From: Actinomycetota bacterium
GTDB taxonomy: Bacteria; Actinomycetota; Actinomycetes; Mycobacteriales; Micromonosporaceae
Assembly: GCA_005885115.1 (NCBI GenBank)
Contig: VAXX01000116.1
Location: 1-14,218 of the forward strand
Direction: 5' to 3'
DNA length: 14,218 bases
Position 1 is the first letter of the stretch. The number at the start of each line of letters is the position of its first letter. The notes beneath the pieces were generated by a model. That model searched no databases. It worked only from the letters and a program-made list of their open reading frames with translations, and was not told where the DNA came from. The position numbers and the translations under genes were made by a program. Of the stretch, positions 1 through 6,641 are shown one piece after another.

Positions 1-892
1 CGGTCGCGGCCAGGAAGCGCCCGGCGGCGGCCGGGTCCAGCGGCGCCGCGCCGGACACCGCGACCCGCACCGACGCGAACGCCTCGCCGCAGTCGGTGAG
101 CAGAGACCAGGCCACAAACATCGGGGGTACGCCCACCACGGCGGTGATCTGGTGCCGGGCGATCAGCCGCAGCCCTTCGGTCGGGTCGAACCGCTCCATG
201 AGCACCCCGGTGGCGCCGTGGTAGGCCACCGCGCCCAGGCACGAGTTGAGCCCGTACGCGTGGAACAGCGGCAGCGCCAGCAGCAGGACGTCGTCCGGGG
301 TCACCGGCGGCGGCTCGACCTGGGCCAGTTGCTCGTGGTTGGCCAGCAGCGCCCGGTGCGAGAGCATGGCGCCCTTCGGGTCGCCCTCGGTACCGCTGGT
401 GTAGATCAGTACGGCCAGGTCCTCCCCGCCGCTGTCCGGCTCGACGGGCGTTCCCGGCGCGGTCGGGGCTGTGGCGTACCGGTGCGGGATCGGCAGGTCG
501 CCGATGTCGGCCTCGCCGATCAGGACGCAGGCGCCCGAGTCGGACAGCACCTGGCGCAGCTCGCGGGGGGTGTACCCGGGGTTGACCGGTACCGCGACCA
601 GCCCGGCGCGCAGCACCCCGAAGTACGCGACGGCGAAGTCGGGCACGTTGGGCAGCACGATGGCGACCCGGGCCGGGTACCCGGTCGCGGCGTCCCCGCC
701 ACCGGAGGCGGCCGGCAGGCCGAGCTCCAGCAGCGCCCGGGCGGTACCGTCGACGAGCTCGTCCAACTGTGCCCAGGTCAGCGTCTGGTCCTGCCAGAGC
801 AGCGCGGGCTTGCCGGCGCCCGGGCCGGCGGCGGCCCGCCGAACCAGGTCAGCAACGTTGCTTGGCACCCGCACGGACGCTGAGTCTGGCAC
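1..892 (-). CDS. Acyl-CoA synthetase (AMP-dependent ligase), 3' end outside window
   Basis: The product would adenylate a fatty or other carboxylic acid with ATP and pass it to CoA. The reading frame is open from the start region to base 1 with no stop, so only about the N-terminal 290-297 residues are present; this family usually has about 500. The phosphate-binding loop YTSGTEGDPKGAML lies at 362-403. A further family motif, LPLFHAYGLNS, lies near 242-273, and the frame ends in the VSGAAPLDP motif region. Three in-frame GTG starts are possible (892, 874, 868), and none has a strong Shine-Dalgarno or a -10 at leaderless spacing, so the start is uncertain. It diverges from the bldN-type gene across a 300-nt regulatory region. 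The substrate cannot be told from the sequence. Confidence 0.88.
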   Translation of the reverse strand, partial: MPDSASVRVPSNVADLVRRAAAGPGAGKPALLWQDQTLTWAQLDELVDGTARALLELGLPAASGGGDAATGYPARVAIVLPNVPDFAVAYFGVLRAGLVAVPVNPGYTPRELRQVLSDSGACVLIGEADIGDLPIPHRYATAPTAPGTPVEPDSGGEDLAVLIYTSGTEGDPKGAMLSHRALLANHEQLAQVEPPPVTPDDVLLLALPLFHAYGLNSCLGAVAYHGATGVLMERFDPTEGLRLIARHQITAVVGVPPMFVAWSLLTDCGEAFASVRVAVSGAAPLDPAAAGRFLAAT

Positions 893-1196
893 ATCCGCAC
901 CGGCCGCCGGTAGACCGGAGGCCCGTGTCGTCGGCCCTCCGACACGCCCGGATTCCGGGGACACGCCGCGGCGCCGGTACGGCGTGTCGTACGGAGCACG
1001 GCGTGTTGGGCGTGTCGCCGTCCGTGTCTACAGCTACGGGCCGCACACGGTGTGCGACGCGTTCTCTTGCGCGTCGGAAATACTTCGCCCCTGTGTAACG
1101 GACTGCGCACTTGTCGGTGACGTGCGCCCTATTATCGCTGGGTCGGCTTACCCCGATTTGCCGTAGTCGACACCTCTCACCCCAGAGGAGGCCGCA
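893..1196. promoter_or_regulatory. Divergent regulatory region between acyl-CoA ligase and bldN-type gene
   Basis: This stretch of about 300 nt has no convincing gene. It contains six copies of CGTGTC or its complement GACACG: forward at 924, 983, 1011 and 1024, reverse at 941 and 960. An extra GACAC lies at 1169-1173 just before the ribosome binding site. GACACGCC at 960-967 and GGCGTGTC at 981-988 form an inverted repeat with a 13-nt spacer. TATTAT at 1130-1135 is a good -10 hexamer for rightward transcription, but I see no clear -35. GACAC is the core reported for the developmental regulator WhiA in Streptomyces; its use here is inference. Confidence 0.5.
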
Positions 1197-1304
1197 GTGC
1201 CCGTTAAAGCACCGCTATTCCACCTCACGAGCGGTGGTCCGGTTCGCACCAGCGAATCGCCCCACCGCCCGTCCGAAGCACGGCCCGGCGGGAGGGTCCG
1301 GTGA
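1197..1304 (+). CDS. Possible 35-codon leader ORF translationally coupled to the sigma gene
   Basis: A near-perfect Shine-Dalgarno, AGAGGAGG (1184-1191), lies five bases before GTG 1197. The frame runs 35 codons to TGA 1302-1304, which overlaps the GTG at 1301 that opens the sigma factor (GTGA overlap). The peptide begins MPVKAPLFHLTSGGPV and is Pro/Ser/Arg-rich, with no domain I recognise. Third codon positions are less GC-rich than in neighbouring genes, so it may be a regulatory leader rather than a protein selected for function. Alternatively, it may be the original N-terminus of the sigma protein in a lineage with a frameshift. Confidence 0.4.
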   Translation: MPVKAPLFHLTSGGPVRTSESPHRPSEARPGGRVR

Positions 1305-2169
1305 CGGGGTACGAGTTGAGCGCCGAGCTGTTCGGCGCCCGGGCGGCGCTCACCGAGGGCCTCGCGGCGCTGCGGTGGACGATCGTCGAGCTGGCCCGGC
1401 TCGACCGGGTGACCCGGCGGGCCAACGAGAGCGGTACCACCGGTGGAAGCGGCACGGGGGGCGCCGCGCGGACCCGCAACCGGCCGCCGACCAACGACGC
1501 GTCCGGCCGTCACCTGCCGGCGGCGAACGCCCGGCCGGTCGCCGGGATCGGCCGGCCCATCCCGGCGCAGGAGCACACCGCCACCGCCACGATCCTCACC
1601 GAGCCGACCCAGGCACTGCCCACGGTCCAGACCGGTACCCCCGGCCCGACGCCGCCCCCGGATCGGCCCGATCCCGGGGACGCCGCGGCCGAGGTCTGGG
1701 CGCTGGTCGAGCGGGCCCAGGCCGGCGAGTCCGAGGCGTTCGGGCTGATCTACGACCGGTACGTGGACACCGTCTTCCGGTTCATCTACTTCCGGGTCGG
1801 CAACCGGCAGCTCGCCGAGGACCTCACCTCAGACACCTTCCTGCGGGCGCTCAAGCGGATCGGCAGCTTCACCTGGCAGGGCCGGGACCTGGGCGCCTGG
1901 CTGGTGACGATCGCCCGCAACCTGGTCGCGGACCACTTCAAGTCCGGCCGGTACCGGCTGGAGGTCACTACCGGTGATGTCCTCGACGCCGACCGCGAGG
2001 ATCGGGGGCCGGAAGGCAGCCCCGAGGCCGCCGTCGTCGACCACATCACGAACGTGGCCCTGCTCGGCGCGGTCAAGCAATGGGCAAGAACGAAGGGGCC
2101 ATCAAGGCCCTGCAGTACCGGGCCGTCCGCGCGCTCGCCCGGTTACTGCCCGAAGGCTTCCAACCGTGA
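1301..2169 (+). pseudogene. bldN: BldN-type ECF sigma factor, disrupted by a deletion in region 4
   Basis: This ECF sigma factor would recruit RNA polymerase to sheath-protein and developmental genes. Translation from GTG 1301 (Shine-Dalgarno GGAGGG at 1291-1296) gives a long, low-complexity N-terminal extension of about 130 residues, as in the Streptomyces BldN pro-protein. Region 2 follows at residues 135-216, with LVERAQAGESEAFGLIYDRY, LAEDLTSDTFLRALKRIGSFTWQGRD and AWLVTIARNLVADHFKS. After VKQ (2078-2080) the frame breaks. The expected tail, MGKNEGAIKALQYRAVRALA..LLPEGFQP, resumes in another frame from 2080 to TGA 2167-2169. The block of about 26 residues normally between them (region 4.1 and the start of the 4.2 helix-turn-helix) is missing, and the loss is not a multiple of three. 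Both flanks are otherwise undecayed, so the event is either very recent or an assembly artefact. Confidence 0.85.
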
Positions 2170-2221
2170 CGTCCGGTGGCGTGACCGTCGTCACTCATGG
2201 TGACAGAATCCCGCGCGAGGC

Positions 2222-2250
2222 CGTAACCGGCCGGGTGAACGCCGCGTTGA
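2222..2250 (+). promoter_or_regulatory. Sigma-BldN-like promoter of the DUF5667 gene
   Basis: CGTAAC (2222-2227) and CGTTGA (2245-2250) are separated by 17 nt. As I recall it, the Streptomyces sigma-BldN promoter has these same -35 and -10 hexamers. Transcription would start near 2257, about 50 nt before the GTG at 2309. In Streptomyces, rsbN is transcribed from its own sigma-BldN promoter, which gives a negative feedback loop; the arrangement here fits that. Confidence 0.6.
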
Positions 2251-2270
2251 TACCGATGCCACCGGTATCA
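2248..2270. repeat. Inverted repeat TGATACCG-N7-CGGTATCA
   Basis: Perfect 8-bp arms lie at 2248-2255 and 2263-2270 with a 7-nt spacer. The left arm overlaps the last bases of the CGTTGA -10 hexamer and the repeat spans the predicted start site. That suits an operator, or a hairpin at the 5' end of the transcript. The binding protein is unknown. Confidence 0.5.
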
Positions 2271-2308
2271 GCCGTGGTATGCGAGCTCACCGAAGGGGGG
2301 TGCGAGCG

Positions 2309-3310
2309 GTGAATACCTCGGTCTTCCACCGGCGCCGGGCGGAGCGCCTCGCCCAGCTACTCGACGAGTCGTCGGGTGGCCCGGCGCACCATTCCCGGTC
2401 CGCGCACGACCCGGAGCTGGCCGGGTACGTCCGGCTCAGCGACACCCTGACCGCGGCCGCCGGGGTACTCCCCGGCCCGGGTCGGGAGTTCCGGACCGGC
2501 CTGCGGGCCATGCTGGTCGCCACGGCCGAGCGCGACGGCATCGGTACCACCGCCGTTCCCGAGCGCGACCCGGAGTACGGCAGCCGGCGCGCCCGGGTGG
2601 CCCCGCCGCTCGTGGCCCGGGGCCGGGCCAAGGGCGCCATCCTGGTCGGGCTGGCCGCCGGTACGCTCGCCCTGTCCGGAATGTCTGCGGCCAGCGGCAA
2701 CGCGATGCCCGGCGACCCGCTCTACAGCGTCAAGCGCTCCACCGAGAGCGCCCGCCTCGCGCTGGCCGGCTCGGACGTCGGGCGGGGGCAGCTCTACCTG
2801 GAGTTCGCGCGCAACCGGCTGGCCGAGGCCCAGTCGATAGGCCCGCACGGCGCCGACCTGTCCGGGATGCTCGACGACATGGACGCCGACACCCGCAACG
2901 GCGTACGCCTGCTGACCTCCGCCGCCATGGACAAGCACGACCGCACCGGGCTCGACGTGATCGACGCGTTCGTACCGCAACAGCGGGCCGACCTCACCGC
3001 GCTCGGCAACTCCGCCCGGATCCGGCAGTCCCAGGCGCTGCTCGACCAGATCGCCCGCCGCTCGGCGGACCTGCGTCCGGGCCTGGGCTGTGCCTCCGGC
3101 GCGGCGGCCCCGGACGAGCTGGGCGCCACGCCGCAGCAGTGCACCGGGACGGGGACGGTACGCCCCTCGGGGTCACTCCCGCACCCCGAGGCGACGACGA
3201 CCGGCGCGACCGGCACCACCAACCCGGGTACGACCCGATCACCCAGCCCGACGGCCAGCCCGTCCGGCCTCCTGGGTGACCTCGGGCGGATCCTGGGTGG
3301 CGGGCACTGA
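2309..3310 (+). CDS. rsbN: DUF5667 membrane protein, RsbN-like anti-sigma factor
   Basis: It is likely the membrane anti-sigma factor holding the BldN-type sigma factor until signalled. GTG 2309 is chosen over ATG 2279 because GAAGGGGGG (2292-2300) is a plausible Shine-Dalgarno for it and the product then starts MNTSVFHRRRAERLAQLLDE. Residues 1-105 are a charged cytoplasmic region carrying the presumed sigma-binding part. About 108-128 is one hydrophobic segment (AILVGLAAGTLALSGMSA). The DUF5667 signature MPGDPLYSVKRSTESARLAL follows at 133-152. The last 70 residues are Ser/Thr/Pro/Gly-rich, as in an extracytoplasmic tail. Position next to bldN and the upstream BldN-like promoter support the assignment; sequence identity to Streptomyces RsbN was not tested. 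Confidence 0.75.
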   Translation: MNTSVFHRRRAERLAQLLDESSGGPAHHSRSAHDPELAGYVRLSDTLTAAAGVLPGPGREFRTGLRAMLVATAERDGIGTTAVPERDPEYGSRRARVAPPLVARGRAKGAILVGLAAGTLALSGMSAASGNAMPGDPLYSVKRSTESARLALAGSDVGRGQLYLEFARNRLAEAQSIGPHGADLSGMLDDMDADTRNGVRLLTSAAMDKHDRTGLDVIDAFVPQQRADLTALGNSARIRQSQALLDQIARRSADLRPGLGCASGAAAPDELGATPQQCTGTGTVRPSGSLPHPEATTTGATGTTNPGTTRSPSPTASPSGLLGDLGRILGGGH

Positions 3311-3327
3311 CCCGAACGCACAATTGA

Positions 3328-3357
3328 GGGGACTCCGGCAGCGCTGCCGGAGTCCCT
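3328..3357 (+). terminator. Perfect-palindrome hairpin after the DUF5667 gene
   Basis: GGGACTCCGGCAGC (3329-3342) is followed directly by its exact complement GCTGCCGGAGTCCC (3343-3356), 14-bp arms with no spacer. G3328 can add a G-U pair with T3357. It lies 18 nt after the DUF5667 stop and 50 nt before the HAD start. There is no run of T after it, as is usual for high-GC actinobacterial terminators. Confidence 0.75.
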
Positions 3358-3406
3358 ATCTGTGCGACGGCGGTTACCCTCGCAAGGGCAAGGAAGGGAG
3401 GTCGGC

Positions 3407-4182
3407 GTGGCCGGATCATCCGAGCACGAGGTTCTCGCCGGCTGGGCGGCCGCGGAACTGGAGGCGGCGCTCACCGTACCGGTCGAGCCCGGGGTAGCGG
3501 CCTTCTTCGACGTGGACAACACGATGATGCAGGGTGCCTCGATCTACTGGTTCGCCCGGGGTCTGGCCGCCCGCAAGTACTTCAGCACGGCCGACCTCGC
3601 CCGGTTCGCCTGGAGCCAGCTCAAGTTCCGGGTGCTGGCCAAGGAGCGGCACGGCGACATCTCCGACGCCAAGGCGGCCGCGCTGGCCTTCATCAAGGGC
3701 TGGAAGGTCGACGACATGGCCCGGCTCGCCGAGGAGATCTTCGACGAGCTGATGGCCGAACGGATCTGGTCGGGCACCCGGGCCCTGGCCCAGTTGCACC
3801 TCGACGCCGGCCAGCGGGTCTGGCTGGTGACGTCGAGCAGGGCGCGTACACCGGCCGGCTGGTCGGCGACCTGCTGCACGGGCCGGCCAAGGCCGACGCG
3901 ATCCGGGCCCTGGCCGCCGAGGAACACCTGGACCTGGCGCGCTGCACGGCCTACAGCGACTCCACCAACGACCTGCCGATGCTGTCCCTGGTGGGGCACG
4001 CGGTGGCGGTCAACCCGGACGCCGCGCTGCTGCGCGAGGCCCGCCGGCGCAACTGGGAGGTGCGCGACTTCCGCACCGGACGCAAGGCGGCGAAGGTGGC
4101 GGTACCGGCCGCGCTGGGCGCCGGCGTGGTCATCGGGGCGGTCCTCGCGACCGCCGCGATCCGCCGGCGCGGCCGCGACTAG
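3407..4182 (+). pseudogene. HAD-IB family hydrolase (SerB1-like), frameshifted by a deletion
   Basis: It belongs to the phosphoserine-phosphatase-like HAD-IB family (TIGR01490 type, like Rv0505c SerB1). GTG 3407 is chosen because AAGGAAGGGAGG lies just upstream. Motif I is FFDVDNTMMQ, with catalytic Asp35 and Asp37. Motif II is in VWLVTSS. After T/S at about 3832-3838 the frame breaks. The second frame reads VEQGAYTGRLVGDLLHGPAK and then motif IV, AYSDSTNDLPML, and ends at TAG 4180-4182. The usual 25 or so residues between (an APVELA..IA.RLG.TGALGT-like stretch in relatives) are missing, with a non-triplet loss. The C-terminus has a hydrophobic helix (VAVPAALGAGVVIGAVLATA) that could anchor it in the membrane. 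Substrate unknown; phospholipid or serine phosphate are both possible. The stop overlaps that of the convergent acyltransferase gene. Confidence 0.83.
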
Positions 4183-5048
4183 AACTCGGCCTCCGTCTCC
4201 TCCGCGCGCAGCGCGAGGAGCTGGTGGAGGCTCTGCTGGATCGTTTCGCGTACCTGGTCGGCGAGGTTGAACACGACCAGCGGGTCGTCGGCCTGGTCCG
4301 CGCCGAGGTCGGCCGGGATCGGGCTGCCGAACTGGATGTACCACTTGGACGGCAGCGGGATCAGCCCGAGCGGACCCAGCCACGGGAAGGTCGGCGTCAC
4401 CGGGAAGTACGGGGTGCCCAGCAGCCGGGCCACCGACTTGAGGTTGCCCAGCATCGGGTACGTCTCCTCGGCGCCGACGATCGACACCGGGATGATCGGA
4501 GCGCCGGTACGCAGTGCCGCCGAGACGAACCCGCCGCGCCCGAACCGCTGGAGCTTGTACCGGTCCCGGTAGAGCTTGCCGATCCCCTTGAACCCCTCCG
4601 GGAACACGCCGACCAGTTCACCCTTGCGCAGCAGCCGCTCGGCGTCCGGGTTGCAGGCCAGCGTGCTGCCGTGCTTGCGGGCCAGCTCCGAGACGACCGG
4701 CATCCGGAACACCAGGTCGGCCCCGAGCAGGCGCAGGTGTCGCTGCTCCGGGTGCTCGTCGTGGACGGCCAGCGCGAGCATCAGCGCGTCGAGCGCGAGG
4801 GTGCCGGAGTGGTTGGCCACCACCAGGGCGGCACCCTTGGCCGGTAGCTGCTCGATCCCGCGTACGTCCACCCGGAACCAGTCCCGGTAGAGCGGGCGCA
4901 GCAGCGGGTGCAGTACGGCGTCGGTCAGCTCGGGATCGAAGCCGAACTCGTCGACCTCGTACTCCCCGGTCAGGCGGCGGCGCAGGAAGGCCAGCGCGCC
5001 GGCGACCCGGCGGTCCCAGACGTCCGGTACGGGCTCGTACTCGGTCAT
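4179..5048 (-). CDS. PlsC-like lysophospholipid/glycerol acyltransferase (LPLAT, MGAT-like)
   Basis: This 289-residue protein likely transfers an acyl chain to a glycerol or lysophospholipid acceptor at the membrane. The acyltransferase histidine motif is ANHSGTLALD (His80, Asp87). Spacing is H-X6-D rather than the classic H-X4-D, which fits the MGAT-like branch. The glycerol-phosphate-binding motif follows as FPEGFKGIGK (149-158), then the IIPVSIVGAEETYPML block. It is the Rv0502 counterpart. ATG 5048 lies 6 nt after the SDR stop, with a Shine-Dalgarno (AGGTGAGG) inside the end of that gene, so it belongs to the bS22-SDR operon. Its stop shares the palindrome CTAG (4179-4182) with the convergent HAD gene. 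The acceptor lipid is not known. Confidence 0.85.
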   Translation of the reverse strand: MTEYEPVPDVWDRRVAGALAFLRRRLTGEYEVDEFGFDPELTDAVLHPLLRPLYRDWFRVDVRGIEQLPAKGAALVVANHSGTLALDALMLALAVHDEHPEQRHLRLLGADLVFRMPVVSELARKHGSTLACNPDAERLLRKGELVGVFPEGFKGIGKLYRDRYKLQRFGRGGFVSAALRTGAPIIPVSIVGAEETYPMLGNLKSVARLLGTPYFPVTPTFPWLGPLGLIPLPSKWYIQFGSPIPADLGADQADDPLVVFNLADQVRETIQQSLHQLLALRAEETEAEF

Positions 5049-5054
5049 CGTCCC

Positions 5055-6128
5055 TCACCTGCCCAAGGCGGCCCGGCCCTGCCGGATGCCCGCGAGGATG
5101 GTCTGCTCCAGCGCCTTGATGGCCTCGCCCGGCAGTACGCTGCCGGTGCCCCGGAGGAAGTCGGCGAACGCGACCGCGGTCGGTCGCGGCGTGTACCCGA
5201 ACTCGTCGATCAGCGCGGTCGTGTCCACCACCCGACCGTGTACGAACAGGTCCAGCTGGTCCAGGCTCACCGTGGTGCCCAGGCCCCCGCCGGAGCGGCT
5301 GAGCGCGGACATGCCCCGCTCGGGTACCGGTAGGGCGATCCGGCCGGCCCGGCGTACCGCCTGGGACAGCGTGATCACCCCGGCCCCGGCCACGTTGAAG
5401 GTGCCCGGATGCGCTTCGAGGACCGAGCGGTGCAGGACCTCGAGCGCGTCGTCGACGTGGACGAACTGCAACCGCGGGTCCCGGCCGAGCACGGTCGGGA
5501 CGATCGGCGAGCTGAAGTAGCGGGTGAGCGTCGTGTTGGCGTGCCGGCCGATCAGCGGCGCGAACCGCAGTACCGTCGCGGCCACCTCCGGCCGGCGCCG
5601 GCGGAACCCGCGCACGTACCCCTCGATGTCCAGCACGTCGCGCGCGAAGCCGCCGCGCGGGATCTCCCGTGGCTCGGTGTCCTCGGTGAACACGGCCGGG
5701 TCGCGGAACGACGCCCCGTACGCGGCGGTCGAGGACCGTACCACGATCTTCCGCAGGTCCGGCGCGCGCTGGCAGGCGGCCAGGAGCTGCATCGTGCCGA
5801 TGACGTTCTGCTCCTTCATTGCCGCCCGGCCACCGGGCTGGGTACCGGCGCCGGAGGCGATGTCCAGGTGGACGACCGCCTCGACCCGGCGCCCGGTGAT
5901 GACCCGGGCCGGCTCGCTGGTGCAGATGTCAGCGCGCTCGAACTCGACGGTGTCGCCCAGGACAGCGGCCTGCTGACCGGTCGGCTCCCGGTCGTCCAGG
6001 CCGATCACCCGTTCGATCCGGGGATCGGCGGCCAGCCGCGCGGCGACCTGCGCGCCCAGGTACCGGGAGACACCGGTGACCAGCACCACCCGTGGCGGGG
6101 TGGCGGCGGACACCGGTGCGGAGGTCAC
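5055..6128 (-). CDS. Atypical extended SDR, NAD-dependent epimerase/dehydratase family
   Basis: A 357-residue Rossmann-fold protein, counterpart of Rv0501 (annotated galE2). The nucleotide-binding loop is [15 protein letters not shown] (residues 15-29), a variant of TGxxGxxG with Ser-Arg-Tyr in the middle. Acidic residues after strand 2 (VIGLDDREP, 41-49) suggest NAD rather than NADP. The catalytic Ser/Thr strand is present ([10 protein letters not shown], 129-138), but the usual YxxxK is not evident: that region reads [17 protein letters not shown]. The name galE2 is therefore doubtful and the substrate is unknown. GTG 6128 overlaps the TGA of the bS22 gene (GTGA), which implies translational coupling to a ribosomal protein gene. 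Confidence 0.85.
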   Translation of the reverse strand: MTSAPVSAATPPRVVLVTGVSRYLGAQVAARLAADPRIERVIGLDDREPTGQQAAVLGDTVEFERADICTSEPARVITGRRVEAVVHLDIASGAGTQPGGRAAMKEQNVIGTMQLLAACQRAPDLRKIVVRSSTAAYGASFRDPAVFTEDTEPREIPRGGFARDVLDIEGYVRGFRRRRPEVAATVLRFAPLIGRHANTTLTRYFSSPIVPTVLGRDPRLQFVHVDDALEVLHRSVLEAHPGTFNVAGAGVITLSQAVRRAGRIALPVPERGMSALSRSGGGLGTTVSLDQLDLFVHGRVVDTTALIDEFGYTPRPTAVAFADFLRGTGSVLPGEAIKALEQTILAGIRQGRAALGR

Positions 6129-6226
6129 TTGCCGAGACGGCGACGCTGGACCCTGGTCTTGCGCAGCAGCTTGCGGTGCTTCTTCTTCGCCATGCGCTTG
6201 CGGCGCTTCTTGACCACGGAGCCCAT
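6125..6226 (-). CDS. Small ribosomal protein bS22 (AURKAIP1/COX24 domain), 33 aa
   Basis: ATG 6226 to TGA 6125 encodes a 33-residue, strongly basic protein starting [19 protein letters not shown] and ending RVQRRRLGK. It is nearly identical, as I recall, to the mycobacterial 30S protein bS22 (Rv0500B), which sits at the decoding centre of the small subunit. The Shine-Dalgarno GAGGGGA lies 8-9 nt upstream. Its stop overlaps the SDR start by GTGA. It is too short for most ORF callers. The very high Lys/Arg content is normal for the family. Confidence 0.93.
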   Translation of the reverse strand: MGSVVKKRRKRMAKKKHRKLLRKTRVQRRRLGK

Positions 6227-6272
6227 ATGGCCAGTCCCCTCGAACCTGCGTTGCCTGCGTGATTAGGGGTCC

Positions 6273-6278
6273 AGCCTA
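6273..6278 (-). promoter_or_regulatory. Candidate -10 element for the bS22 operon
   Basis: On the minus strand TAGGCT lies about 47 nt before the bS22 start, within the 88-nt gap after the bldC-like stop. It fits the TANNNT form seen elsewhere in the window. No convincing -35 is seen, so this is a weak call. Confidence 0.3.
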
Positions 6279-6314
6279 GCGGCCCGCAGCGGTGTCGCGG
6301 AAATCGGGCCGCGG

Positions 6315-6527
6315 TTACGCGGATTCCTGAAAAGCTTCCCGCAGGTACGTGTGCACCGCGTGCTCCGGTACCCGGAACGACCGGCCGACCCGGACGGCGG
6401 TCAGCTCGCCCGAGTGCACCAACCGGTACACGGTCATCTTGGACACCCGCATGAGTTCCGCCACTTCGGCGACGGTCAGGAACCTGACCTCAGCCAGCCT
6501 GCCGTCCGAGTGCGGTGATCCGGTCAT
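6315..6527 (-). CDS. bldC: BldC-type MerR-like helix-turn-helix regulator
   Basis: A 70-residue DNA-binding protein made almost entirely of one excisionase/MerR-type winged helix domain: FLTVAEVAELMRVSKMTVYR (residues 16-35), then LVHSGELTAVRVGRSFRVP and a short C-terminal helix. It has the size and sequence pattern of Streptomyces BldC, which binds DNA head-to-tail and controls entry into development, and of mycobacterial Rv0500A. ATG 6527 has GGGGTGA just upstream. It lies upstream of bS22 and may share its transcript. Upstream, GTACCGGTAC (6583-6592) and ATCGCGCGAT (6601-6610) are short palindromes that could be regulatory. True orthology to BldC, as against other members of the family, needs a tree. 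Confidence 0.82.
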   Translation of the reverse strand: MTGSPHSDGRLAEVRFLTVAEVAELMRVSKMTVYRLVHSGELTAVRVGRSFRVPEHAVHTYLREAFQESA

Positions 6528-6582
6528 GGCTCACCCCGGTCCCTCGCGGCGCGCTCGGCCACGCGCCTGTGTAACTAGGACG

Positions 6583-6610
6583 GTACCGGTACGTGAGTGA
6601 ATCGCGCGAT
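6583..6610. repeat. Two 10-bp palindromes upstream of the bldC-like gene
   Basis: GTACCGGTAC (6583-6592) and ATCGCGCGAT (6601-6610) are both perfect palindromes with an 8-nt gap, about 56-83 nt before the start codon. TTCACT and TAGTTA on the minus strand (18-nt spacing) flank the first one and could be a promoter. Function is inferred only from position. Confidence 0.35.
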
Positions 6611-6641
6611 CCTTCCCGAGAATCAATCACGACACACCCGG

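Noticed and set aside
941..1029. CRISPR-like array from the repeated GACACG/CGTGTC
   Set aside because: Repeat units are 6-8 nt, in both orientations and at uneven spacing; this is a binding-site cluster, not a CRISPR.
1107..1135. Full sigma-70 promoter TTGTCG / TATTAT upstream of bldN
   Set aside because: The hexamers are only 13 nt apart, too close for a standard promoter; only the -10 is kept as a possibility.
152..1166. Long plus-strand open frames opposite the acyl-CoA ligase and its upstream region
   Set aside because: They are Arg/Pro/Gly-rich with no domain, lie antisense to a frame with clear family motifs, and are typical of high-GC shadow frames.
2075..2085. Programmed ribosomal frameshift in bldN (and likewise in the HAD gene and regX3)
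   Set aside because: A frameshift would not explain the missing conserved residues, and no slippery heptamer or downstream structure is obvious at the joins.
2168..2312. Continuation of the sigma frame past 2169, or a further gene between bldN and rsbN
   Set aside because: After 2080 the original frame is frameshifted noise. The stretch before 2309 is better read as promoter plus inverted repeat.
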